This document shows, piece by piece, positions 1 to 4,938 of a stretch of DNA of 5,694 nt; position 1 is the first letter of the stretch, and every line of letters starts with the position of its first letter. A program made the position numbers and the translations under genes. The DNA comes from Caulobacteraceae bacterium (GTDB taxonomy: Bacteria; Pseudomonadota; Alphaproteobacteria; Caulobacterales; Caulobacteraceae): positions 1 through 5,694 of the forward strand of contig JASLDZ010000498.1 of the NCBI GenBank assembly GCA_030151985.1, read 5' to 3'. The notes under the pieces were generated by a model. The model was not told the DNA's origin. It was given only the letters and a program-made list of their open reading frames with translations, and did no database searches.

Positions 1-70
1 CACCACGCTGGGGCGGAGGCGAGTCTCAGGCGCTTCGTTCTGACAGCGGAGCGCCACCTTGCTCGGTCGC

Positions 71-185
71 GTCAAGGGACGCCTCCGGCTCTTCGCCCTT
101 GACCCGCCCTGCGCGCGGCGGCTGACCGGAGGGGTCGGGACGCAGGGCGTCCCTAAGATTTTCGACGAGCCTGCGGCGCGTCGAA
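71..185. repeat. Cluster of consecutive short inverted repeats
   Basis: Five hairpins sit almost back to back: GTCAAGGG/CCCTTGAC (71-78 with 96-103), CCGCC/GGCGG (104-108 with 117-121), GACC/GGTC (124-127 with 133-136), GGGACGC/GCGTCCC (137-143 with 147-153) and TTCGACG/CGTCGAA (161-167 with 179-185). An alternative long-range pairing joins AGGGACGCC (75-83) to GGCGTCCCT (146-154). The density of stems and the lack of coding signal suggest a dispersed intergenic repeat element rather than a gene. The 137-153 stem is followed by TAAGATTTT, so it could also act as a weak terminator for plus-strand transcription entering from the left. Family membership is inferred from structure only. Confidence 0.5.
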
Positions 186-258
186 CACTGGGCTATGGGC
201 AAGCAAGAAGAGAAGGAGAGAGGAGAGGGCGCGGTGTGCGGAGGTCGGGCGCGACACA

Positions 259-315
259 CCTCTCCCCTTGCGGGAGAGGGAGGGGCCCGGCGCGAAGCGA
301 CGGGAGGGTGAGGGG
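259..315. repeat. REP-like intergenic repeat (CTCTCCC...GGGAGAG type)
   Basis: CCTCTCCC (259-266) pairs with GGGAGAGG (272-279) around a 5-nt loop. A G-rich arm then continues through GGGCCC and ends in GGGAGGGTGAGGGG at 302-315. This arrangement is typical of short palindromic repeats scattered between genes in many alphaproteobacterial genomes. It resembles the arms of the larger element at 3312-3501 (CCCTCTCCC and GGGGAGGGTG). It lies downstream of hisI and may incidentally stop transcription or protect mRNA ends. Confidence 0.55.
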
Positions 316-402
316 TCGCGCCACGCGGGCGGCGGAGGCTCTCCGCAGGGGCTACGCTTGGGGGTGGCGCGCGGGTGCCTCCCGTCCGGCGCCCGCCCGC
401 AA

Positions 403-801
403 TCACCCCCGCGCCAGCGTCCCGTCCGGCTGCAGCACGCGGTAGAAGCAGCTCCTCGCGCCCGTATGGCAGGCGCCGTCGTCGCCGCCGGGGCGCACCT
501 TCAGCCAGACCGCGTCCTGGTCGCAGTCGACGCGCATCTCCACCACCGCCTGCAGCTGGCCGGAGGTCTCGCCCTTCTTCCACAGCACCTGGCGCGAGCG
601 GCTGAAGTAGTGGGCGACGCGGGTCTCGACCGTCAGCGCCAGCGCCTGCGCGTTCATCCACGCCAGCATCAGCACCTCGCCCGTGTCGGCGTGGGTGGCG
701 ACGGCGGCGACCAGGCCGTTCGCGTCGAAGCGGGGGGTGAGCACGGCGCCCCGCTCCAGGGCGGCCTTGTCGCCGGGTGGGGGGAAGGCGGCGTCGTCCA
801 T
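403..801 (-). CDS. hisI: Phosphoribosyl-AMP cyclohydrolase (HisI)
   Basis: This cytosolic enzyme opens the purine ring of phosphoribosyl-AMP, the third step of histidine biosynthesis. The 132-residue product is the usual size for a stand-alone HisI, and no HisE (pyrophosphatase) domain is fused to it. Family blocks appear in order: VLMLAWMN (43-50), YFSRSRQVLWKKGETSG (65-81), DCDQDA (92-97) and CHTGARSCFYR (111-121). By family knowledge Cys93, Cys111 and Cys118 would bind zinc, and the aspartates around 92-96 would bind magnesium. One small oddity is SGQLQ at 80-84, where many homologues have SGHxQ. The ATG start has no clear Shine-Dalgarno site, but it lies 6 nt after a GCTA-type -10 box, which suggests a leaderless mRNA. 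The gene diverges from the YbjQ-like gene, and no other his gene is in the window. Confidence 0.96.
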   Translation of the reverse strand: MDDAAFPPPGDKAALERGAVLTPRFDANGLVAAVATHADTGEVLMLAWMNAQALALTVETRVAHYFSRSRQVLWKKGETSGQLQAVVEMRVDCDQDAVWLKVRPGGDDGACHTGARSCFYRVLQPDGTLARG

Positions 802-807
802 GCCTGC

Positions 808-836
808 GCCTTAGCCCCCGATGTCGCGCTTGTCAT
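808..836 (-). promoter_or_regulatory. Candidate hisI promoter (leaderless type)
   Basis: Read on the minus strand, ATGACAA (836-830) is followed by 14 nt, then GCTAAGGC (815-808), then 6 nt and the hisI ATG. The Caulobacter housekeeping sigma consensus, as I recall it, is TTGACGS, 10-14 nt, GCTANAWC. The spacing fits, the -35 keeps the TGAC core and the -10 keeps GCTA. The position predicts transcription starting at or next to the ATG. A small TGTC-N4-GACA inverted repeat (831-842) overlaps the -35 and could be an operator, though arms this short may be chance. The 87-bp gap (802-888) must also contain the promoter of the divergent gene, for which I see no clear boxes. Confidence 0.45.
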
Positions 837-873
837 TGGACAGGCGAGCGTGGCCGTGCGCTCCTCGCCGCAT

Positions 874-880
874 GGAGGAG
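874..880 (+). promoter_or_regulatory. Ribosome binding site deciding the YbjQ-like start
   Basis: GGAGGAG ends 8 nt before the ATG at 889, a near-perfect Shine-Dalgarno at the right distance. It settles the start in a frame that stays open for more than 600 nt further upstream, antisense to hisI. Confidence 0.75.
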
Positions 881-888
881 GGCTGTCG

Positions 889-1353
889 ATGCTGGTGGTG
901 ACGACCAACGAGGTGGCGGGCGAGCGGATCACGCAGACGCTCGGCCAGGCGTTCGGCGTGGTGGTGCGATCCAGAGGGCTGGGCGGCAACATCGTCGCGG
1001 GCCTGCGCTCGCTCGTGGGCGGCGAGATCCACGAATACACCCAGATGCTGGAGGAGGCGCGCCGCCACGCCATCGACCGGCTGGTCTCCAACGCCTCGCT
1101 GATGGGCGCCGACGCTGTGATCATGATGCGCTTCGACAGCTCGGAGCTGGGCGAGACCATGACCGAGGTCGTCGCCTACGGCACGGCGGTGAAGCTGGAG
1201 CCCGCGAACACGGTCCGCTACCGCGACGGGGCCGAGCCCGGGCATGAGCGGGTCGTGGAGCCGGCCGCTCACACCGCCGCGTCCGCCTCGGCGCAGAGCA
1301 CGGTGGGCTCGGCCGTGCCGCCGACCTTCGGGCGTCGCCACGATGCTCCGTAA
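889..1353 (+). CDS. YbjQ/UPF0145-family protein with C-terminal extension
   Basis: The product has 154 residues. Residues 1 to about 103 match the YbjQ/UPF0145 family (sometimes annotated as heavy-metal-binding domain proteins), small cytosolic proteins that form ring-like oligomers and whose role is not firmly known. Family hallmarks visible are VVTTNEV (3-9), a GxxVRSRG block (23-30), the IVAGLRSLVGGEIHEYT segment (35-51), EEARRHAIDRL (55-65), GADAVIMMRFD (73-83) and EVVAYGTAV (93-101). Typical members stop near 105-110 residues; this one adds about 50 low-complexity residues rich in Ala, Ser, Pro and His with no recognisable domain. The start is chosen from the strong GGAGGAG site. The last 11 nt overlap the start of the next gene, so the two are probably co-transcribed and translationally coupled. 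The metal-binding label is inherited from the family and is not shown by obvious ligands here. Confidence 0.88.
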   Translation: MLVVTTNEVAGERITQTLGQAFGVVVRSRGLGGNIVAGLRSLVGGEIHEYTQMLEEARRHAIDRLVSNASLMGADAVIMMRFDSSELGETMTEVVAYGTAVKLEPANTVRYRDGAEPGHERVVEPAAHTAASASAQSTVGSAVPPTFGRRHDAP

Positions 1354-1624
1354 CCTCGTTCTGGCGCTGGCGGCGGCGATGACGCTGGGCGGGCTGGCGC
1401 TGCTGGCGTTCGGCGTGCCCGCGTTCCAGCTGGTGGTCTTCGGCGTCCTGCTGCTCATCGGCACCCTGTGCGAGCGGGTGTTCTACAAGCGGCTGGAGGC
1501 GGCGCCGGCGCACGACGCCCGCTTCCAGCCTACGGCGGAGCGCTTCTTCGACGACGCCACGGGCGCGCCCGTCACCGTCTGGACCGACCCCAAGACCGGC
1601 GAACGGAAATACGTGCGGGACTGA
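1343..1624 (+). CDS. Small two-helix inner-membrane protein, conserved C-terminal motif
   Basis: This is a 93-residue protein. Two hydrophobic segments (about 5-23 and 27-42) are joined by a tight GVPAF turn, giving a helical hairpin likely in the inner membrane. A soluble tail follows (43-93), ending in ERFFDDATGAPVTVW-TDPKTGERKYV. This tail resembles the 'FxDpxTGxxvtVWxDPxTGeRrYv' ending seen in uncharacterised small proteins of other alphaproteobacteria; I recall the pattern but no function. The start is ATG 1343, overlapping the YbjQ-like stop by 11 nt. The frame stays open upstream to 1244, but that part codes only for Arg/Pro-rich sequence inside the previous gene and lacks a ribosome site. 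The gene ends 26 nt before cysS. A link to either neighbour's function cannot be read from the sequence. Confidence 0.82.
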   Translation: MLRNLVLALAAAMTLGGLALLAFGVPAFQLVVFGVLLLIGTLCERVFYKRLEAAPAHDARFQPTAERFFDDATGAPVTVWTDPKTGERKYVRD

Positions 1625-1633
1625 TGCGCCGCC

Positions 1634-1641
1634 GCTAGAAG
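1634..1641 (+). promoter_or_regulatory. Candidate -10 box ahead of cysS
   Basis: GCTAGAAG matches 7 of 8 positions of the Caulobacter GCTANAWC -10 pattern and lies 9 nt before the cysS ATG, which would give a leaderless or near-leaderless cysS transcript. No TTGAC-like -35 is visible at the proper distance. It may therefore be a weak internal promoter, or chance, with cysS mainly read through from the upstream genes. No good Shine-Dalgarno precedes cysS. Confidence 0.3.
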
Positions 1642-1650
1642 CGCTGCGCC

Positions 1651-3063
1651 ATGGCCCTGAAGCTCTACGACACCCTGCAGCGCAAGAAGGTCGAGTTCGT
1701 CCCCCGGGGGACGCCCTCGGCCGACAACCCCGTGACGCTCTACGTCTGCGGGCCGACGGTCTACAGCTACGCGCACATCGGCAACGCCCGGCCGGTGGTG
1801 GTGTTCGACGTGCTCTACCGCCTGCTGCGCCGCCTCTACGGCGAGGATGCGGTGCGCTACGCCCGCAACGTCACCGACGTGGACGACCGCATCAACGCCC
1901 AGGCCATGGCGCGGGGCGTGGACATCGGCGAGGTCACGGCCGAGTTCGAGCGCGCCTACCGCGACGACATGGCCGCGCTGAACGCGCTCCCGCCCGACGT
2001 CGAGCCGCACGCCACCGCGCACATCCCGGCGATGATCGACCAGATCGGGCGGCTCCTGGAGCGAGGCGCGGCCTACGAGGCGGGCGGAGAGGTGCTGTTC
2101 CACGTGGGGGCGTTCAAGGCCTACGACGCATTATCAAAGCGCCGCCGCGACCACCTGCTGGCGGGCGCGCGGGTGGAGGTGTCGGCGCTGAAGCGCGACC
2201 CGGCCGACTTCGTGCTGTGGAAGCCTGCCGCGCCTGGCGAGCCGGGGTGGGACAGCCCTTGGGGCCGCGGCCGGCCCGGCTGGCACATCGAGTGCTCGGC
2301 GATGATCGAGGAGGTGCTGGGCCTGCCGGTCGACATCCACGGCGGCGGCCACGACCTGATCTTCCCCCACCACACCAACGAGATCGCGCAAGGCTGCTGC
2401 GCGGTGGGCGCCACCGAACCGCAGGCCTACGCGCGCCACTGGATGCACAACGGCTTCCTGACCATGGACGCCGAGAAGATGAGCAAGTCGCTCGGCAACG
2501 TGCAGACGGTGCACGGCCTCTTGGATCGCTGGCCGGGCGAGGTGATCCGCTGGGCGCTGCTGAGCGCGCACTACCGCGCGCCGCTGGACTGGACGGATGC
2601 GCTGCTGGAGCAGAGTCGGAAGGAGCTTGATCGGCTATACGGAATGCTTAGCCGCACCGCTCATGTCGGGACGGTTCAACAATCACCAGCACAACCAATC
2701 CTCAACGCGTTATCTGAGGATCTCAACACGGCGGCAGCTAGAGTAGACATATTCGGGATATGCACGTTCATTGAACATGCATTGACGGAACGACGAGACG
2801 AAGAGGTCGCGATAGCAAGGGCGCGATTGCTTTCCGCATGTCATATTCTCGGCGTACTAGAAGTGGAGCCAGACGTATGGTTTTCCGGACGAGCCGATAG
2901 TGACCAAAAAACTAAGATTGGCGAGTTGATTTCGGCCCGCATCTCCGCCCGCGCGATGAGGGATTGGGCCGCGGCGGACCGTATCCGCGACGAGCTCGCC
3001 GCCCTGAACGTCGAGGTGCTGGACGGGCCGGGTGGAGCGGTGAGCTGGCGGCTGAAGGGCTGA
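1651..3063 (+). CDS. cysS: Cysteinyl-tRNA synthetase (CysRS)
   Basis: This cytosolic class I aminoacyl-tRNA synthetase charges tRNA-Cys with cysteine using ATP. The 470-residue length is normal. The HIGH-type motif HIGN is at 42-45 and KMSKS is at 276-280. The four zinc ligands that select cysteine are all present (Cys33, Cys215, His240, Glu244), with spacing matching the E. coli enzyme (28, 209, 234, 238) to within one residue. Catalytic core blocks include YVCGPTVY (31-38), RNVTDVDDRI (72-81) and PGWHIECSAM (209-218). The DALR-type helical domain follows (about 330-420), then a C-terminal block RAMRDWAAADRIRDELA. The gene sits 26 nt after the small membrane protein. Codons 322-427 are clearly atypical (see the separate entry), yet there is no stop, frameshift or lost motif, so the enzyme should be functional. 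Confidence 0.97.
   Translation: MALKLYDTLQRKKVEFVPRGTPSADNPVTLYVCGPTVYSYAHIGNARPVVVFDVLYRLLRRLYGEDAVRYARNVTDVDDRINAQAMARGVDIGEVTAEFERAYRDDMAALNALPPDVEPHATAHIPAMIDQIGRLLERGAAYEAGGEVLFHVGAFKAYDALSKRRRDHLLAGARVEVSALKRDPADFVLWKPAAPGEPGWDSPWGRGRPGWHIECSAMIEEVLGLPVDIHGGGHDLIFPHHTNEIAQGCCAVGATEPQAYARHWMHNGFLTMDAEKMSKSLGNVQTVHGLLDRWPGEVIRWALLSAHYRAPLDWTDALLEQSRKELDRLYGMLSRTAHVGTVQQSPAQPILNALSEDLNTAAARVDIFGICTFIEHALTERRDEEVAIARARLLSACHILGVLEVEPDVWFSGRADSDQKTKIGELISARISARAMRDWAAADRIRDELAALNVEVLDGPGGAVSWRLKG
2611..2934 (+). other. Low-GC, foreign-codon tract inside cysS
   Basis: By hand count, 2641-2940 contains 156 G+C in 300 bases (52%), and 48 of its 100 codons end in G or C. The 60 bases at 2521-2580 have 73% G+C with 19 of 20 codons ending in G or C, and 2941-3000 have 73% G+C. 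The tract uses codons almost absent elsewhere in the window: TTA, CTA, AGA, AGG, GTA, three ATA and four CAA. It covers residues about 322-427, from the end of the catalytic core through the DALR-type domain. Both edges fall in conserved blocks (DWTDALLEQSRKEL before, ISARxxARAMRDWAAADRIR after). The best explanation is replacement by homologous recombination with cysS from a donor of lower G+C. Confidence 0.8.
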
Positions 3064-3102
3064 CGCCCGCTCCAAGCGCCTGAAGTCGCGGACGTTTCCG
3101 CC

Positions 3103-3238
3103 CTTAACCTCTTGAAGGCCAAGGTGCGCCAGCGGCGGAGCGTGTCAAGGACGGCCCTTCGGGCCGCCGCGGAGCGGTCGCCTTCGGCGGTCCTTGAGAC
3201 GCTCCGCCGCTGGCGCAATCATCCGCCAAGAGGTTCAG
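3103..3238. repeat. Cloverleaf-like palindromic element
   Basis: A 27-bp stem (3126-3152 with 3190-3216) pairs at 26 of 27 positions. It encloses three compact hairpins placed side by side: GGCCC-TTC-GGGCC (3153-3165), CCGC-GGA-GCGG (3167-3177) and CGCC-TTC-GGCG (3179-3189), leaving only single bases unpaired between them. Outside, a further pair of 12-nt arms (3103-3114 with 3227-3238) matches at 11 of 12 positions. Such symmetry is unlikely by chance even in GC-rich DNA. It is probably a dispersed palindromic repeat or a non-autonomous mobile element. It may also terminate or cap the 3' end of cysS mRNA. It is not a tRNA: the stem is far too long and there are no conserved tRNA loop bases. 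Confidence 0.75.
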
Positions 3239-3311
3239 GGCTTCCCCTCGCCGCAGAAGCGCCGATGCGACGCCCAGGGGAGGGCTCCGCCCGGTGAGGT
3301 CGGTCGCCATA

Positions 3312-3501
3312 CCCTCTCCCTCCCCCTTGAGGGGAGGGTGGCCGGAGGGCGCCAGCCCGACGGACGGGTGGGGCCACAGAGCGAAGCGTAGAAAGCGCCA
3401 AGCGCGAGGCCGGGATCGAAGGGAGCTTACGCTCCGCTCTCGTTCCCCACCCGTCTCTCGCTGCGCTCGCGACACCCTCCCCTCAAGGGGGAGGGAGAAG
3501 G
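3312..3501. repeat. 190-bp nested inverted-repeat element (REP/MITE-like)
   Basis: The terminal 29-nt arms (3312-3340 and 3473-3501) are inverted copies with one mismatch. Each arm is itself a small C/T then G/A palindrome around CCCCTTGAGGGG. Further in, GACGGGTGGGG (3363-3373) pairs with CCCCACCCGTC (3445-3455), and AGAGCGAAGCGTA (3378-3390) pairs with TACGCTCCGCTCT (3428-3440) with one mismatch. The central loop is 3391-3427. The right half carries an extra insert (about 3456-3472, TCTCGCTGCGCTCGCGA-like) that the left half replaces with different sequence. No transposase is encoded. The structure fits a paired REP/BIME or a small non-autonomous element; the arms resemble the 259-315 repeat. 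No target-site duplication is evident. Confidence 0.72.
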
Positions 3502-3546
3502 CCGGCGTGCTCGGCGAAGGCCGCTGGACCCCCGCGGCCGCGTCGC

Positions 3547-3554
3547 GCTAGCGT
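3547..3554 (+). promoter_or_regulatory. Candidate -10 box ahead of the serine hydrolase
   Basis: GCTAGCGT begins 15 nt before the ATG at 3562 and agrees with the GCTA core of the Caulobacter -10 pattern, but not with its 3' half. There is no Shine-Dalgarno between it and the ATG, so a leaderless transcript is plausible. The nearest -35-like sequence (TGGACC, about 3523-3528) is a few bases too far away, so the call is weak. Confidence 0.28.
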
Positions 3555-3561
3555 CGCGCCC

Positions 3562-4938
3562 ATGCTCAAGCCCTCCGCCCTCGTAGCGCTCGCCCTCCTC
3601 GCCGCGGCTCCCGCCGCGCGGGCGGAGATCGCTCCCGCCCTCGCCGCGCGCATCGACGCGGCGGTGCAGGCGATCCTGAAGTCGACCGACACGCCCTCGG
3701 CCTCCGTCGCGATCGTGCAGGACGGCAAGCTGGCCTACGCCAAGGCCTATGGGCTGGCGCGGATCTCGCCCGCCAAGCCGGCGACGCTCGAGACACGCTA
3801 CCAGATCGCCTCGGTCTCCAAGGAGTTCACCGCCGCCGCCGCGCTGCTGCTTCAGGAGGACGGCAAGCTTTCGCTCGACGACAAGGTCTCCAAGTGGTTC
3901 CCCGACCTGACCGACGCCGACAAGGTCAGCGTGCGCCAGCTCCTGACCCACACCTCGGGCTACTCGGACTACTGGCCGCAGGACTATGTGCTGGAGCGGT
4001 TCACCCACCCCACCACGCCCCGCGCGATCATGGACGAGTGGGGCAAGCGCTCGCTCGACTTCGCGCCGGGCGACGACTGGCAGTACTCCAACACCGGCTA
4101 CGTCATCGCGGGCGAGATCATCGCCAAGGCGGCGGGCGAGCCCCTGTTCAGCTACCTGAAGCGCCGGGTGTTCACGCCGCTGCACATGCAGGTCGCCGAC
4201 ATCGACACGGGCGCGAGCCCTGAGGCCGCCGACGCCACCGGCTATCAGAAGGCCGCGCTCGGCCCCGTGCGGCCCGCGCCGGTCATGGGGGCGAACTGGC
4301 TCTATGCGGCGGGCGAGATGTCGACCACCGCCGCCGACGTCGCCCGCTGGGACGCCAGCCTGATCAACCGCAGCCTGTTGAAGCCCGCGAGCTACGAGCA
4401 GGAGCTGACGACCTATAAGCTGAACTCCGGCCGCGACACCGGCTACGCGCTCGGCCTGTTCGTGTCCGAGAAGGGGGGGCGCAAGGTGATCGAGCACTCC
4501 GGCGAGGGTGCGGGCTTCACCGCGGAGAACCTGATCTTCCCGGACGACAAGGTGGCGGTGGCGACGGCGGTGAACACCTTCTCCTCCTCGGGCGCGAGCG
4601 ACATCGCGGACGCGGTCGCCAACCTGCTGCTGACGCCCAAGGGGCCGGAGGCGCAGGCGCGCCGCGTGTTCTCAGCGTTGCAGAAGGGCGCGCCGCCCAA
4701 GGGCGAGATGACGCCGGCGTGCGCGCTCTACTTCGACGCGCAGACCGTCGCCGACTACGCCTCCAGCCTCGGCCCACTCGGCGAGCCGGTGAGCTTCAGC
4801 GCGCGCGGCCACAGCCTGCGCGGCGGCATGAGCATCGACACCTACCGCGTGCGCGCGGGCGGCAAGACGCTCCGCGTCTCGGTGTTCACCACCAAGGACG
4901 GCAAGATCGACCAGTTCCTGGTCTACGACGCGAGCTGA
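3562..4938 (+). CDS. Secreted serine hydrolase, beta-lactamase/class C PBP-like family
   Basis: The 458-residue product starts with a Sec signal peptide: a hydrophobic core at about 6-18, then APAARA with likely cleavage after residue 21. It should be exported to the periplasm. The beta-lactamase/D-alanyl-D-alanine carboxypeptidase fold (PF00144 type, about 25-360) shows SVSK (84-87) with nucleophile Ser84 and Lys87, QLLTHTSGYSD (126-136), YSN (175-177) as the YxN motif, and HSG (312-314) in place of KTG. A further 90-100 residues form a C-terminal region (about 365-458) ending in a beta-rich stretch (YRVRAGGKTLRVSVF-TKDGKIDQFLVY). This may be an accessory domain. The family includes esterases, peptidases and carboxypeptidases, so the substrate cannot be stated and antibiotic resistance should not be assumed. 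The HSG motif favours an esterase- or peptidase-like member over a classical beta-lactamase. The 3' end overlaps tilS by 16 nt, tail to tail. Confidence 0.92.
   Translation: MLKPSALVALALLAAAPAARAEIAPALAARIDAAVQAILKSTDTPSASVAIVQDGKLAYAKAYGLARISPAKPATLETRYQIASVSKEFTAAAALLLQEDGKLSLDDKVSKWFPDLTDADKVSVRQLLTHTSGYSDYWPQDYVLERFTHPTTPRAIMDEWGKRSLDFAPGDDWQYSNTGYVIAGEIIAKAAGEPLFSYLKRRVFTPLHMQVADIDTGASPEAADATGYQKAALGPVRPAPVMGANWLYAAGEMSTTAADVARWDASLINRSLLKPASYEQELTTYKLNSGRDTGYALGLFVSEKGGRKVIEHSGEGAGFTAENLIFPDDKVAVATAVNTFSSSGASDIADAVANLLLTPKGPEAQARRVFSALQKGAPPKGEMTPACALYFDAQTVADYASSLGPLGEPVSFSARGHSLRGGMSIDTYRVRAGGKTLRVSVFTTKDGKIDQFLVYDAS

Larger units (their letters stand above)
1..402. other. Non-coding, repeat-rich region downstream of hisI
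   Basis: No convincing gene is seen here. Open frames exist on both strands, but their products are low-complexity Arg/Pro/Gly/Ala strings typical of GC-rich non-coding DNA. The region holds a run of small hairpins (about 71-185), a purine-rich stretch (about 205-235), a REP-like C/T-rich then G/A-rich repeat (259-315) and a 6-bp stem with a 3-nt loop at 332-346 (GCGGAG/CTCCGC). That last hairpin lies about 57 nt past the hisI stop and could help end hisI transcription, but no T-run follows it on the minus strand. What lies left of base 1 is unknown. Confidence 0.6.
3064..3561. other. Repeat-rich gap between cysS and the serine hydrolase
   Basis: I find no gene in these 498 bases. The open frames crossing it encode low-complexity Arg/Ser/Pro/Gly strings and are by-products of the palindromes. 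It contains two separate inverted-repeat elements (3103-3238 and 3312-3501). Between them is a GC-rich spacer with a weak GGCTTCCCCT/AGGGGAGGGC pairing (about 3239-3286). The first element starts about 40 nt after the cysS stop and could end or stabilise that transcript, though no T-tract follows. The last 60 bases lead into the serine hydrolase and include a direct repeat CGTCGCGC (3541-3548 and 3552-3559). Confidence 0.65.

Noticed and set aside
26..661. Minus-strand open frame of 211 codons
   Set aside because: It overlaps the well-supported hisI in another frame and otherwise covers palindromic repeats; the product is Arg/Pro/Ala-rich with no recognisable domain.
268..888. Long open plus-strand frame extending the YbjQ-like gene about 207 codons upstream
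   Set aside because: It runs antisense to hisI, gives low-complexity His/Arg/Gly sequence with no family signal, and the strong GGAGGAG site at 874-880 marks the true start at 889.
811..1464. Minus-strand open frame of 217 codons opposite the YbjQ-like gene
   Set aside because: It is a shadow of a high-GC3 gene on the other strand; composition is His/Arg/Ala-rich and no start signal is seen.
2611..2934. Low-GC tract as an inserted gene, intein or pseudogenising insertion
   Set aside because: The CysRS length is normal, the alignment logic continues through the tract (LNALSEDLNTA, CHILGVLE), there is no stop or frameshift, and intein splice-junction residues are absent.
3126..3216. A tRNA or tmRNA gene suggested by the cloverleaf shape
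   Set aside because: The main stem is 27 bp, the loops are 3 nt, and there is no T-loop consensus, anticodon loop or CCA end.
2841..3218. Minus-strand open frame across the cysS end and the cloverleaf palindrome
   Set aside because: The sequence is explained by cysS codons on the plus strand plus one arm of the palindrome. Similar RQRRSVSRTA-type peptides arise from the plus strand of the same palindrome, showing that it is a repeat artefact.
3427..4497. Minus-strand open frame of 356 codons opposite the serine hydrolase
   Set aside because: The plus-strand gene has a signal peptide and all catalytic motifs; the antisense product is Arg/Gly/Val/His-rich with no motif.
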